A DNA stretch of 64,000 nt from Isoetes taiwanensis. Its lineage: Eukaryota; Streptophyta; Lycopodiopsida; Isoetales; Isoetaceae. This document shows, piece after piece, positions 10,491 through 22,740 of the stretch. Where the stretch lies: contig JAJEKV010000005.1 of assembly GCA_021234155.1 (NCBI GenBank), positions 17,096,089-17,160,088 on the forward strand. Reading direction: 5' to 3'. The stretch's first letter is position 1; the number at the start of each line of letters is the position of its first letter. Below the pieces are notes generated by a model. That model was given only the letters and a program-made list of their open reading frames with translations, had not been told where the DNA came from and made no database searches. Position numbers and translations under genes: made by a program.

Positions 10491-11985
10491 TGTACGATGC
10501 TCCCATCGTATAAATACGAGAAATTCCCCTTTCGTGGCGACTCCATCGCCATGGAAAGACCCACCATCTGACTCGGACCACTTGTGATGGGCAAGTGTCC
10601 GGGTGGAGGACACGGAGGTGGCATTCGTCCCACACCTTCTATGGGAATCCCATACAGCGGAAGCATACATACATGTTAGCACCTAGCATATATACAAAAT
10701 AATATACCACAACGAAGACTAGTCCATCCATCTTCCATATAAGCAACAATACAATGTCAATATAACATAAGAAATGCACCATAAATAAGGGCTTTACCCC
10801 GGGCTCAGGCTCAAGGGGTCTACTGACGGTCAGGGTCCTCTGGATAACAACAGATAGAAGTATAACATGGCGTTGGCTGGTATAGAACAATGGCTAGGGT
10901 AGTCCACTATGCACACTTTGCAGATAGGCTAAAACATGCTATGACGTGATTGTAGCCTTCCGGAGACGTAATCTCATGGAGTCACCCTATGAGACTACTC
11001 CAGGTTACATCTCCCCGCGGTCCGTTGAGGCAGGAAAGGGATGAATCTCCTCTAGAGCATGATGGTTACATGGGCGTGCTAGAGGATCGTGGCACCACTA
11101 ACACACACGCATCCGTACCCGACTTACCCCCCTAAATCTAAAGGCTAGCTCACCGCGCCTGTTCGAGTTAAGGATGCTCCAATGGCCATATCCTGTAACC
11201 CAGGGGGGTGTCAGACCCATACCCGGCCCCTTCAGTGACTGACTGTAAGCCTAGCACACTATAGGAATCCCGTAGCCACGCTAGGCAAGATCCCACCTCC
11301 GTTTTACCATCATACCTGTTATCTGGTGCTGCATCACAACATAGCATCCACAGCCAGGTGGGCTCTTGTGCACAGGCCAGACTTACTCGGTCTTAAGGGT
11401 TCTAGCTAGAAACATATCTATTACTACTGAGCTTCACGAGTCTCTACCCCGTCCTTAATCCCAAACACCCAGGAGGAACAGAGAGAGAAGATAATTATAA
11501 ACAAAACATCCATCATCGTCTTAATAGCACATAAAATAGAATTTAACCATCCATCTAGTCATACAAGGGTTAGCTGAAACACAAACTATCTAAAGACTAA
11601 CCAGTCTCTTGGCTAGAGCCATTATCTCGAAAGGCTTTTATTCTTCAGGTCAGGGTACAGTGGCGAGTAGTTCCTCCCTTATCTAATCCTTTCCAAATCG
11701 ATTTTGGGGCAAAATTGGGGGTAGGGACCCGATTTGCCCCCTAATCTTAGTAAGTCTCCGCTGGCCAATTGAATTGGGCCAGGTGGCTCTCTCTAATTAG
11801 CTTACATTTATTAATTAATAACATTAACTAGTCTAATTAGCTTAGTTAAATTATTAACAATTTGGCATAGCTAACGAAAGCCCTTTTAGGTTAGCCCAAG
11901 TTATCCCCTAATGACCCATAAGGGTCTACTTATACTCTGGTGATAGTATTTATATGTATACCATATAATTACATAGAATGTCACA
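10491..11985 (-). mobile_element. LTR C, 5' LTR of a fragmentary element of the same family
   Basis: It runs on the minus strand from TGTGACATTC at 11985 to GAGCATCGTACA at 10491. It aligns block by block with LTR B: the CAGCGGAAGCAT block at 10654, ATCTCATGGAGTCACC at 10970, GAGGCAGGAAAGG at 11028 and CTCTTGTGCACAGGCC at 11366. Flanking pentamers differ (TAACA and CCCCT) and a primer site follows, so it is a 5' LTR and not a solo LTR. The downstream body of the element is missing or rearranged. Confidence 0.8.
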
Positions 11986-11989
11986 CCCC

Positions 11990-13950
11990 TCTCCCAAACC
12001 GTGTGCAGATATGATCCATCATGTCATAGGAGGCAAGTCCTTGAGCTAGGGGACCACAATGCTCTCGGCAAAGCCCATAGTGCTATCACAGTGAGTTTAG
12101 AATCAATAGCCATGAGTTCTGGGGTATGCCAGTCAGATGCATTTTCTAATCGTAGGTCAGGGATTTAACTAATCTAAAATAGCAATATTGCCATGTCTAC
12201 ATGATAAATATCACAACAACATTGCATAAATCAAATAACAAGAGGGAAAAACAAATCCATACAAAACAACGTTTAGAACTAAAACACGAACCATCTAACT
12301 TAAGATAAGAAATTCCACAATAGCCAAGGGAGGCACATACCTGGTCATTCTGCCAGAGCTCAAGGACATGCAATCAAGCTACTGCGAGGCTGCATTCTTA
12401 GGAGCTAGGGACACAGTAAACAAAACTTCTAAAAATGACTCTACTATTGACTTATATGATCTTATAAAAACATCCATATAAAGACACAGATGAATATAAA
12501 AATGGCTAGTGGCTATAACACGGTCTCATACCACCATTAAGGGTTGATATCAGGTCTTTGGTAATACGTGGAGTGTTAGACCTCCTATAGTGGACTTCAT
12601 TTCACAGTCACGTGAGAGTGCTAAGTATAAGTTCAACACCTCATTGAAAGATGCATCTACCCTCAATGACGTTAAGTCAAATATGGCTAGTATGCTTTCA
12701 CTGCCTCTAGTCTACATAGAGTGCCTTCATACTATCTGAATAGGGGAAACTATATATATACCTACATCAACAAACCTAGGGGAGTTATGGACCCATAGAA
12801 GTGGCCCTCTCATATGCCACATGTCTGGTAGGTTGCAATTGACATCTAGGGACAACAGTATACCTATTCAATGGATCTAAGGGAGTTATGAAACTCTAGG
12901 CATGGCCCTCTTATATGCCACGTATCCAGAAGGTTGCAGTTGATATCTAATGTGTCTAGCCTTTTTGCAAATTATGCATAGGTAGGGTGGATAGTGCAAG
13001 GAATATCCAATGCTATTGTCGATGCCAACCTGGGTCATGTTATAAACTCTGTATGTATATCTCTTGAGGCTCAAACCTAGTCAGTCAACCCCCAATAGAG
13101 CCTAAGCCTACGTTAGAACCTCTACATATATGTATGATGTGTATCGCAAAGTAATTGATCTTATGATGGGAGATCACATAGGTAGTCTTATTTATTGTTA
13201 GATGTTTGCATGTCAATAATTCTAACTATTAGAGTATGGTTCCACTATGTATAGACCGATCCAATGAGGGAGCGGGTGAATGAACACCATACATGAAGCA
13301 CAATATGCTATATTAAGGGTGGCTATAGGCATAGGAGGAAGGTATGCAATGAAAAAGAAGAAACAAAGTACAAAAGACAAGCGTTAAGGTGGATGATTGA
13401 CAGGTTATTTTGCCATGAACTACCAGGAAGTTAATACAAAAACGTTAAGTAAAGACTCTTAACTAGAATTTAATGAGGCCTTGATAAACACACGTGTTAG
13501 ATAGTAAAAGCATATGTGCATGATCCAGACATGGCCTTGATAAACATAAGTGTTAGCGAATCCAACTATACGTGCATGATCCAAACATGGTATTTTGCTA
13601 GTAGACTACTGTAGAAATGAAAACTACCATTTATGGCACATGGGTCTTAGTTTTCAAATAATATGGGAACAATGTGGGACACTGGGAATAAACCAAGAAT
13701 TTGACCTCTAACCACGAAAAGTCATGATGTAGTACTCTTTTCCAATTTGTTTTAAAAAAGTGAAATGGGTTGTTGATAAACTATTGATGATACTTTTTAG
13801 GAAGAAACTTCAGTTTACATGTTATTGTTGTATACAACAAGCTATTCATCATGCTAAGCCATGCTTCATCCACTTTATAGCAAAATGACATGTTAATGTA
13901 AGACTCGCCATTTTGCCATATAACACATCTTGTATTATGGAATACTACCC
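11990..13950. other. no gene; two local direct duplications
   Basis: Noncoding. Imperfect direct copies containing GGGAGTTATG and TGGCCCTCTCATATGCCAC, followed by GGTTGCAATTGACATCTA, occur at about 12780-12855 and 12887-12960. A second pair beginning GGCCTTGATAAACA and ending TGCATGATCCAGACATG lies at about 13472-13528 and 13529-13587 (57 bp each). Otherwise nothing is recognised. Confidence 0.5.
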
Positions 13951-15010
13951 ATGTTACGGGACTCGCCCCATGCCATGTGGGGCATTTCTCGAGGTATCAA
14001 GCCATAAAGGCGGATATTGAGCCCTTATTTTGCCCATTAAAGTCATTATATATATTTTTTATATATTTATATATGGCATTTTTATGCCTATATGCACCTT
14101 TATACACCAAATCTTATTTTTACCTATAAAAGCTCTATTTGGGATTTTGTCCATTTAGCTCCTCATCCACATTTGCTTCAGTGCCTTCGCCAACACACTT
14201 GCTTCTTGCCCATGATGACTTTAAGGTGTGATATATCATGGAAATGCTATATTTTGCCAATTTTATAAATCTAAATTTGATGGTTTAATAACATGTGTTA
14301 ACTCAAACGATTTATAAAATCGCCATATTGCATCCAAATCATAGTAAATTCGTTAAATTAATGGATATTCTATCGTAGGAGATCTTAATTTTTGGTAAGA
14401 CATCTTAATTCTACTAAAATTATCTTTATAAAAAACTTAGGAAAATAGAAAACAATTGAAACCATTTCTATGGTTTAGAAGTAGACAAAGGATGATAAAG
14501 TCATCACTGCTTCTTGCTCTTGCTCTGCTTCACCATATCCAGTAGCTATGGACAATACTAGGTATTCAGATCCTCCCCATTTAATGCTTTGCTAATTAGA
14601 GTTGTTGTGGGTATGATTGGACTGCTGTTATTTCAAGCTTTGGATGTATGCAACACTCGACAGAATTTAAATCCCTGACCTAAAGAGTATTGATGCATTT
14701 GTGTAGTATGCATACAGTTTAGCCATGGAACCTGTTTAACTCCCAAGTCAACCCCACTTGTGATCTTTATGGGCTAAGTGGCTGGTCTGCAATAGTCTAC
14801 GATCTGGGTTACCTTCGAGGTTCGGATCGTGGATTTTTAGTCTGATTACATGTAAAGGTTGAGTAAGCCCTAGCATAACTTTATGTTCTAATTAAGAGCT
14901 GCGTTCAAGTACACTTTAGCTGAATCCGACAACTATATTGAGGCTTGTGAAGCCCTAATGCGGCTCTGATTTACGTTCCATTGGCGAAGGGGATCCCCTA
15001 TGGGGAAGAA
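13951..15010. other. noncoding stretch, weak LTR-like candidate
   Basis: It contains a TATA-like CCTATAAAAGCTC near 14125. It could be bounded by TGTTACGGG (13952) and CGTTCCA (14980), followed by TGGCGAAGGGGATCC, which vaguely recalls a retroelement primer site. No matching second LTR or target duplication was seen, so the identity is left open. Confidence 0.2.
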
Positions 15011-15013
15011 AAA

Positions 15014-16400
15014 ATGGGATCACCAAGCAAATGTGAGGAATTCGATGGAGATTGACCTCCTTTGCGTCGTATGCAAGAAATTAGGGAGGCGAAGAAATTG
15101 GTAGAAGTTGTGATTGAACAAAATAAGGCCTTGAGTGAAGCAGAATTGACTTAGCGACCCAAAACTTGGAACTCCAAGCTCGATATCAAAGCCAATATTG
15201 CAAGATTCGACTCTAGAATAAAAATCCGATTACGATAGCGAAAACCATGACTAGTTTGGAATCAAGACTTCCAACTCGATGGCCGAACAATCAAGAGCGA
15301 ATTATGGCGAAAAAACCAGCGATTCGGGCAAGAGCAAGGAATCACGAAAATATCTGGAATGCTTGAACATGAAAGTGAAGATATCAACCAAATTGTGGAA
15401 GACTTTTCAAAGACACTATGAAGCGCATGAACCCCAAGTAGTTGAGGCGAGAGGCATTGAGTAAACCGGGGGGATCTGAGACCCATTTTGGTTACATTTG
15501 AAAAAAAGCTAGAGATCGAGTTATGCACAATAGAGGCTGCTCTAAAAGGGCATAAGATTTGGTTAGACGGGGATCTAACAGGCACAACTTGGGAGATTAG
15601 AAAGGTTGAATGGGCAAAGGTTAGAACTGCTAGAGATGAAGGTTTAATTGGCATTTCTAGATAGCGGGAAAAGGCGTAGTCACAAACAAGAGAAGGAAAT
15701 AGAATCACGGACCCTAAAGATCATGGCATGGAACATCCATGGTCTCAACAACAAAAAGTAGATGCCTTTGCGGGACACATGGAATAATGTTGATCTGCTG
15801 CTCCTCTCTGAAACTTGGGAACACCCGGAGTAAACATCTGCGAGAAATCCATGGATTTCAATTTGCTAGATTCTTCTTTGGAATTGGAAAAGCCGGGGGT
15901 AGGCGGGGGATTTGGAGGTCTAGCGGTTTATGTAAAGCACCATCTCTAGCCAGGACATATCGGTGAAAAGAAACATCTTGCCAACCAATACATGCGGCTC
16001 AGTTAAAGCGAAATCTGAATGTGGTACTTAGCATCATGCTATTTTGCTCAAAACTTTCTATGTCATTAATATCGGAATAGAGAGTTTGATTCGAAAAACC
16101 TCTACATGAGCTCACAAAGGATGTTCTACAATTTAAAGAACAAAGGCGATGTAACAGTGGTTGGGGATTTTAATGCTAGAACAAAAGGAAAACAAAGCAG
16201 TCTCATATGTGAGCGATGGAGATGTACTTTTAGAAGAGAGGAAATTACAGCGAATCTGAAAAGAGTCTAGCATTAAGAATGTCATGGGGACTATTTGAGT
16301 GGAATTTAGCGGCGGGGTTGTGGACTCAAAATTACGAATGGCATCAACAAGTTACGCAACACTAGCGGATCAACATGCTTAAACCATATGGGAGAAAGCA
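15014..16400 (+). pseudogene. LINE copy 1: ORF1-like region and endonuclease N-terminal part
   Basis: Discontinuous frames from 15014 include coiled-coil-like Glu/Lys/Arg segments, then VTFEKKLEIELCTIEAALKG and KIWLDGDLT (15500-15580), a pattern seen near the end of LINE ORF1 proteins. From 15720 the frame LKIMAWNIHGLN, then NVDLLLLSETWE, matches the start of an apurinic-type endonuclease (metal-binding Asn and Glu motifs). VVGDFNARTKG near 16162 is its GDFN motif. Many stops and frame changes interrupt it. It continues into the reverse-transcriptase part downstream. Confidence 0.7.
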
Positions 16401-16863
16401 CGGTTGATTACTTCTTGCGACATCGAGAGATAGATGGAGTACATAATTTCAAGCTTGGAAACAAAAGGTGAGAATCGAGATCCGTGTACTTGGTCTTTAA
16501 AATAGAAGGATATGTGCGGGAAGAGGTCTTGACAAAAACATGGTCACTAAAGCTTAAAGCGGATCATAAGAAAGGGACAATTACAAGGCAGCGTTGGAAA
16601 CAAGGATGCAACAAATGTCTTAGGCGGTGAGATACAACAGATATCAAGCAAACTAATTGAAATAATAAAAGATGCGGTTTATGGCGGTATTTAGAAAAAG
16701 GCATAAAAGGGCGCCCTTCAAATAGTTGGTGGGGCGAAGAGTGTCTTTGCGACACGCGCACATCTCCCTAAAGGATGTGTTACGAAGCCAAAATGGTATA
16801 AGAAGCTGGTCGAAAGCAAGAAAAGGCTCTACATGAGATCCAAGAATGAAATGTTAGAGACGG

Positions 16864-18790
16864 ATGTTCATAGAGAATCAGAGATCCTTCTATTCCATCA
16901 CGAAAAAGAAATCCTCTCGGCGGAACTCCAACTGGGTGTACAAAAGGGGGATGCCACCGGGGATAGTAACAGAAGCGGAAACTTTTAGAGATCTTGAGAA
17001 TGGCAAGGCAAGCCCGACCTATCTGGGAATCTCAAGCGAGCTATTAAAGTGGGGCGGAGATGAATTGTTAAGAAATGTAGCGATCTTATTAATAAGGCAA
17101 TATGTCATGGTCTACCAAGAGAATGGAAGGAAAACAAGGTTGTACCAGTTCATAAGTCTGGCAGCAAGAAGGTGAGCACTAATTACAGAACAATTATGGT
17201 AGGAAACACCTTTGCAAAGCTTAGGTGGACTGTTGGAACGAAAAATCAGCGTATGGGCAGATGAAAAAGGTGTAAAAGCAAAATGCCAAGCAGGATTTTG
17301 GAGAGGCCACTGCACCTTAGATCATGCTTTGGCTTTCTTGAAATTGATGTGAGAGAGCTAAAAGGTCAGAAAGGTGGTATGCTTGGCATTTGTAGATTTT
17401 TCTAAGGCTTTCGATACAATTCCCCGTGACAAATTAGGTACAAGGATGGAACAAATTGGGGTTCCTATCACGCTAAGAGGTGCGGTAGCAAGACTTAAGA
17501 TTTCAGTAGAGATGAAATCAGAGATCAGGAGCACCATAGGGGTCAGGCAAGGTTTCCCGCTTTTGCCTACATTATTTGGCCTCTACATAGATGAATTGGA
17601 GACATGGCTCCGAGTTAGAAGCACAGAAGGCACCAGGTTGGGAGAATTTGTGGTATAGCTGCTTCTTTATGCGGATGATGTTGTACTTATGTCAGATAAT
17701 CCGACTGGTCTACAATCTCACCTAGATGCATTAGCATCTTTCTGTGAAGAGAAACAAATGAAAGTCAACTTGGAGAAGACAAAAGTCATGATATTTGTAC
17801 GGTCAGCGTCAGTTCTGGTACAAAGGGGAGAAGGTGCAGGTTGTGGAAGTTTATAAATACTTGGGGCTGGAATTCAATTCAAATTACAGATGGGCGGAGT
17901 GCATTAAGAAGAGGATAGCAGGTGGAAAAGCAACGCTGTACGGAATGTTGAGAAGATGCCAAAAAGTCTCAACAATTGGGGACTGAGGAAGATGCTGTTT
18001 AAAATATTTGTTCAAACGGTTGTGTTATATGGTTCACCTATTTGGGGAGCTCTAATTTCTGAAAAACAATGGCAGCAAGTTGAGAGTATCTTAAAAACAT
18101 TCATACAAGAGGAACTTGGGATAAATAAACAAACCTCTTATGCGATCATGCTGGCTGAAGTGGGCTTCATCCCTCTTGAGGCAAAAGCTCTCTGTATGAC
18201 AATAAATTATGTAAATAGAGTGCAACAGATGGATGATAACAGATTACCAAAGATGGCTTTACTTCAATCCGCACAAAAAGGTTGGTACAAAGAGGTGAAA
18301 GATTGGGTCTCCAAATGGGGGATTGATGATCTTTGGCCCGGCCAACAACGAAGTGGAATTAGAGAACTTGTTCAAGAAAAAGTGCTAAACAAGATGTGGC
18401 ATAATCGGGGATCAAGGATGAAGATATCTGAGAGAAAGAAATAAATCCGATGGTGACATACATAAGCTTCGGAATACTTAAATGCACACATATCAAGATA
18501 TCTGACAAGCACGATAGCAAAAGTGCGGGGCGAGCTCTCACATCATCTAAGGGTAGAAAGCGAGGGAAGATGGGAAAAGCTCCTAGAAGGCCGAGTTTAC
18601 ACGTTTTGTATAGATAAGGTTGAAGGCGAGTCACATATTTTTTGCCTTTGCCCACTTTATTGAGACATAAGGAGGCGATTTGGCATTGATTATCAAACTT
18701 TTACACTCTACTCGGATAGAACCCTAACGAGACTAAATTTACATGCTTCTTTAGAAGTTGAAAACTTTAAACATTTACATGATTGATGTT
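16864..18790 (+). pseudogene. LINE copy 1: reverse transcriptase and C-terminal zinc finger
   Basis: RT motifs appear in order on the plus strand: FVDFSKAFDTIPRDKL (17390-17440), GVRQGFPLLPTLFGLYIDELE (17540), LLYADDVVLMSD (17660, the catalytic YADD), LEKTKVMIF (17773) and KYLGLEF (17855). A long frame 17956-18444 covers the thumb and connection, with VVLYGSPIWGAL. A Cys-rich HIFCLCPLY near 18640 is the C-terminal zinc-finger remnant. Breaks include a stop at 17656 just before YADD and a frame change near 17800. The catalytic aspartates remain in the DNA but no complete protein is possible. Confidence 0.85.
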
Positions 18791-19287
18791 GTAATGAGTA
18801 TCTAGACTATTTGGTGTAGCATTATGGGCTTTGCTATGGCGATGTATTCTCCAAGCCTAATGTCACACTGCTTGATCCCCTCGGCTTGGGAGAGGGTAGA
18901 TGAAAGTGGATGCTTAGCATATTGCGTAATTAACTTGCCAATCAGCGGTTCTCTTATTTTTTTAAAAAAAGCCCAAGACTTCGGCATCCAACTCCTTCTA
19001 AAAATAGAATCTAACTTATAAGCTCGACATATAGTCCAAGCCTTCAAAAGGAAAATGGCATTGCATATTAGGGAGGTACTAGATATGCGGGGCTCAATTG
19101 TGCTTCTAATCATTACATTGACATGTACAAATGTAGATTTCATCGGCAAGATTATTATTTCTAAGGTTTTCCCTCAAAAATCCTTTGGGGATGGTGTTCT
19201 TTAATCACGGATAGTAATAAGTTTGGATATTCTTGGTTTTTATTTGTCTTGGACTCCATAGGCCATCTAGTCTCCATGGACGATAAA
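18791..19287 (+). mobile_element. LINE copy 1: 3' UTR and conserved 3' end
   Basis: The family 3'-end signature is present: TTTTCCCTCAAAAATCCTTTGG at 19161, then CCATAGGCCATCTAGTCTCC and TGGACGATAAA ending at 19287. The same order ends the copies at 19886, 25490, 26365 (minus) and 43460 (minus). The terminal short-repeat tail seen in other copies is not clear here. Confidence 0.75.
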
Positions 19288-19299
19288 GGGACATTTCTA

Positions 19300-19900
19300 A
19301 TTTTTGATATTGCGGGGTTCGGCGGACATGCTCCCTTCCACGTGGGTCATTCCATGTGTAGGCTGGGATGTGTTTGAGTGAAGTCAATTTTATTTTGAAA
19401 ATGAAGTCCATAGCTTCATGGTACTTTAGCATATTTTACTTCCATTGCACCATCTTGGTTGAGGCGAGGCTGAGATGGATTGGTGGTGAGCCCGTGCCGG
19501 GGCCCAGACTCTGTCAATCTTCTTGCAAATGGGAGTCATTGAGGATGAATCTCATAAGTTGCCCAACGTATGATCAAATCACGGGCCAGCTATATTGAGT
19601 TGGTCGATTTTGGCGACCTCTATGTGACATTGAGCATGGCCGATGCAGTTGCTAGGATCATACCGAGGAGGAGGTTATGGACGAGATGGCTATGTCCTCG
19701 GGCTACACTTGACATGTATATATACATTTATTTCATGATGATGTATGCTTGTGCGGTTGTGGCATTCTTAATGCGCCGCAGTTTTCCCTCGAAAACCCTT
19801 GGTGGGGGTTTTTAACTTGGGGCCGGTAATAAGTTTGTTCGCGCTCATACGGGTCCCATAGGCGATTGGTCTCGATGGGCCGATAAATCATTCATTCTTT
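19300..19900 (+). mobile_element. 3' fragment of a second copy of the same LINE family
   Basis: Short broken frames lead into TTTTCCCTCGAAAACCCTTGG at 19782, GGGTCCCATAGGCGATTGGTC at 19850, and GATAAATCATTCATTC at 19882. The tail here is a short ATTC/TCAT repeat. Only the last 600 bp are present, as expected from 5'-truncated retrotransposition. Confidence 0.75.
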
Positions 19901-19904
19901 TCTT

Positions 19905-21934
19905 CTTTATAATGAGACAAGTTTTCAAGTTTATATTCTTTATTATTTTTCGTAATTTGTGCTCCCCTACAAAACAAAAACTTGAAGAGCTCTTCGGTCA
20001 TTTTGTTGTAGGAACAACGACTTCATTTAAGTGGGTAGAGTATTATTAAATGTGAACTTCGATTTTACATGGGGAGACTTAACTAATACATGGAAACATG
20101 TATTAAAAGTACTAGGAGACTAGCGACTTTTCAACGGGGGATAATGATTGCCCTTAAAGCCTTTATATGAGGCAAAAGGGCGGTGTTCCATGAGGGTGGA
20201 TGCGGCCCAAATATGTAGGGGGTCTGGTGAGTATTTTTTCATTGTAATTGTTAAGGGGAGGTAAAAATATCTCTAGAGGAAGGCTGGGCAATGGGGGACC
20301 TACATGGAAATTGAATAGAATAGAATAGATTACTAGATATAATATAGGTCATGGTAATCCTGTCCCCGAGGCACGAGAACATAGGTAAAGTGGGTGCGAT
20401 TTCTAAATGCCACACATGCTTGGGAACATGTATTGGAACAACGTTTCTAATAATTTCTAATACTTGATTGCATCATATGTAAAAACATGTTAAACAACAT
20501 TCTATTGGTTGCTCCAATTGCATGGCCCCACGTGGACCCATTTCTTTTAAAGATCCAGCAAAACTTTTTTCATCCGTGTGATGTTCATTTTGCAATGCAG
20601 CTTCTGGCATTTTCACTTACATCCTACCAATTTTTACTCTACATTCCTAAGATTTTACCATACATTCGGCAATCTAACCTCCATTCCCACGATTCTTATC
20701 TCCACAAGATATTGTTTAACCTGTTTTCACAATTCAACAGTGGCTTTTTAGGATGCACTTCCTGTATCTAAAAATGTCATTTCCTATATACAATATATCA
20801 CAATTGGCTCGACATTTTTTCTTTGGTGGTGTATTCCTATGATGCCACATGGCATCAACCAATATCATAGAATAACAATTGGATCCAAAATTCCTGTTAC
20901 TGGCTCAACCGGTGGAAACCATTAGAAATTGTATTTAAGGAACTGGTGGATGCGATCAAAGAAGCTGCATGAACTTAAACTTGAGGAAAAAAGCTATAAG
21001 ACAAGGATCCTAAAAAAGAGAAGCAGTTCCAACAGAGATTTCAAAGGGGAACAGCGGTGCTTGCTTCACATTTTTGAGAGATTTTTCCATCAATCTAACG
21101 AAAACTGAAGTTCTGAAATCTAGTTCTAGGCTCCCCCTAATTGAAGAAAACGTCTTCCCGACTATGATATTGTTAGGGTAACAATTTTTTATTTGTGATT
21201 TCCTATTTCTCTGGTGGGCTGCTCCAGACTGCCACGAGGTCGCAGCAGCCACCAGATAAAGAGAGAATATCCCAAAATGTTACCCCTAGTACAAGTTTGC
21301 TAAAGTGAAAGGACTTGAAGTTATACCTGGGATGAAAGTTACATGGAAAAAGCAACACAAACAGCAAAGGGACGTAAGGTGCAAAAAGAGAACATAAGGC
21401 GCATGAAGTTTGTGTTGAAGATAAAAACCATTTACCAAAACACCCAATCAATGCCAATCCACCCATTCCCTCATACATGGTGCCACCACACACACAATTC
21501 TAAAGGAGCGCTAAAACGTCATCCCACAACTCCATCCCAGATCTGTACATAGGGCCCTTGTCCCATGTTTTTAGCTACTGCCCACTTCATAACTCCTCAG
21601 CTCCGGCGCCTTCAGACCCAATTGCTCCGACCCACATTCCGGTACTTCTTGTTTGAATTTTTTTATTCCGTTTATTTTAGTCAGGGCAGTTTTTTTTTTA
21701 TAAGTTATGCTCTTGGTTGATCCTTCTGCATATAATATATATAGATGGCCTGAACCCAACTGACGGATCGCCTGCATTGCATAGGCACATTACCTTTCAA
21801 AGATCGAGCTCATTTTAGGCTAGAAGCGGATCTGCGAGATTTCATTTACAGATCAAGATCTTGATCTTCATTCCACGTGAGAAGAGCAGCCAAAGTTAGG
21901 AAGCAGTCTCAGGCGTTGTCTAAACAGAAAGATC
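19905..21934. other. no gene seen
   Basis: AT-rich DNA with a small AATAG tandem near 20313-20330, a G-box-like CCACGTGG at 20529 and CCACATGG at 20845. The last 370 bp before 21935 may be flanking or leader sequence of the T-protein fragment; ATATAATATATATAG near 21733 is TATA-like. No RNA gene was recognised. Confidence 0.4.
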
Positions 21935-22558
21935 ATGGCGCATTCTGGTCCCTTAGAAGAGGTTTTTGCAGCTGAAGCAGATCTAAAGACGCCGCTGTAT
22001 GATTTTCATCTGGAAAATGGGGCAAAAAGATGGTTCCATTTACGGGATGGAGCATGCCGCTTTTTATATAAGGATACAATAATCAACTCGACATTAAATT
22101 GTCGTCAGAATGCAACCCTGTTTGATGTTTCTCATATGTGTGGCCTCACTTTGAAAGGGCAGATGCAGTTCCGTTTTATTGAAACACTGGTGGTAGGGGA
22201 TATTCAAAGCCTGAAGGATGGAACTGGAACCCTTTCTGTCTTTACCAATGAAAAGGGTGGATCAATAGATGATTCTGTGATTACCAAAGTGAAAGCTGAT
22301 AATATATATCTTGTAGTCAATGCAGGCTGTAGGGATAAGGACCTGGCACATATTGGCAAACATCTTGAGTCCTTCAAGGCATCTGGCAAAGATGTTACAA
22401 TGCATGTCCATGATGAGAGGTCCTTGCTTGCTCTTCAAGGGCCGATTTCTCCCTCTGTATTGCAGAAGCTAACTGAAGAAGATTTAAGTGCACTGTATTT
22501 CAGTGAATTCAAGCAGTTTAAAATCAATGGTTTTGATTGCTTTGTTACCAGAACAGGG
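21935..22558 (+). pseudogene. glycine-cleavage T protein (aminomethyltransferase), 5' gene fragment
   Basis: The frame has [79 protein letters not shown] and CFVTRTG, all strong matches to plant T protein. T protein is the folate-binding aminomethyltransferase of the mitochondrial glycine decarboxylase complex. Between 22022 and 22070 the text reads [13 protein letters not shown] instead of the conserved KMVPF-GWSMP. The conserved peptide is present in another frame, so two compensating indels occurred. The frame ends at a canonical donor (AGG|GTATGT, 22559) where an intron is expected, but a LINE lies downstream and no later exon is seen. No clear transit peptide precedes it. It is an unprocessed, truncated duplicate and not a working gene. 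Confidence 0.88.
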
Positions 22559-22740
22559 TATGTTTTTCCTTTTTGCTGTTTTTTTTGAAAATATGTAGTA
22601 GATGCCAAGATACACTAGGCTGTTACAGTGATTCCCATAAGATACACTAGGTTGTTACAGTATGTTCCATATGTTGGTCCTTGATTTAACATACAAGTAC
22701 TTTGAAATATGGTATTTGTGAGGTATGAGTGCCTATTGAT
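22559..22740 (+). other. beginning of a retained intron of the T-protein fragment
   Basis: It begins GTATGTTTTTCC after the exon. It contains a local duplication of AAGATACACTAGG(C/T)TGTTACAG at about 22607-22630 and 22639-22661. It is overtaken by LINE sequence downstream. Confidence 0.5.

Noticed and set aside
13952-14980. Possible LTR from TGTTACGGG to CGTTCCA with a primer-like TGGCG
   Set aside because: No second copy, target duplication or convincing primer match, and LINE ORF1-like sequence starts almost immediately afterwards.
20400-20950. A possible MITE with TTTCTAATAATTTC / AATTGTATT ends
   Set aside because: Similarity between the two ends is short and gapped, and no target duplication could be fixed.
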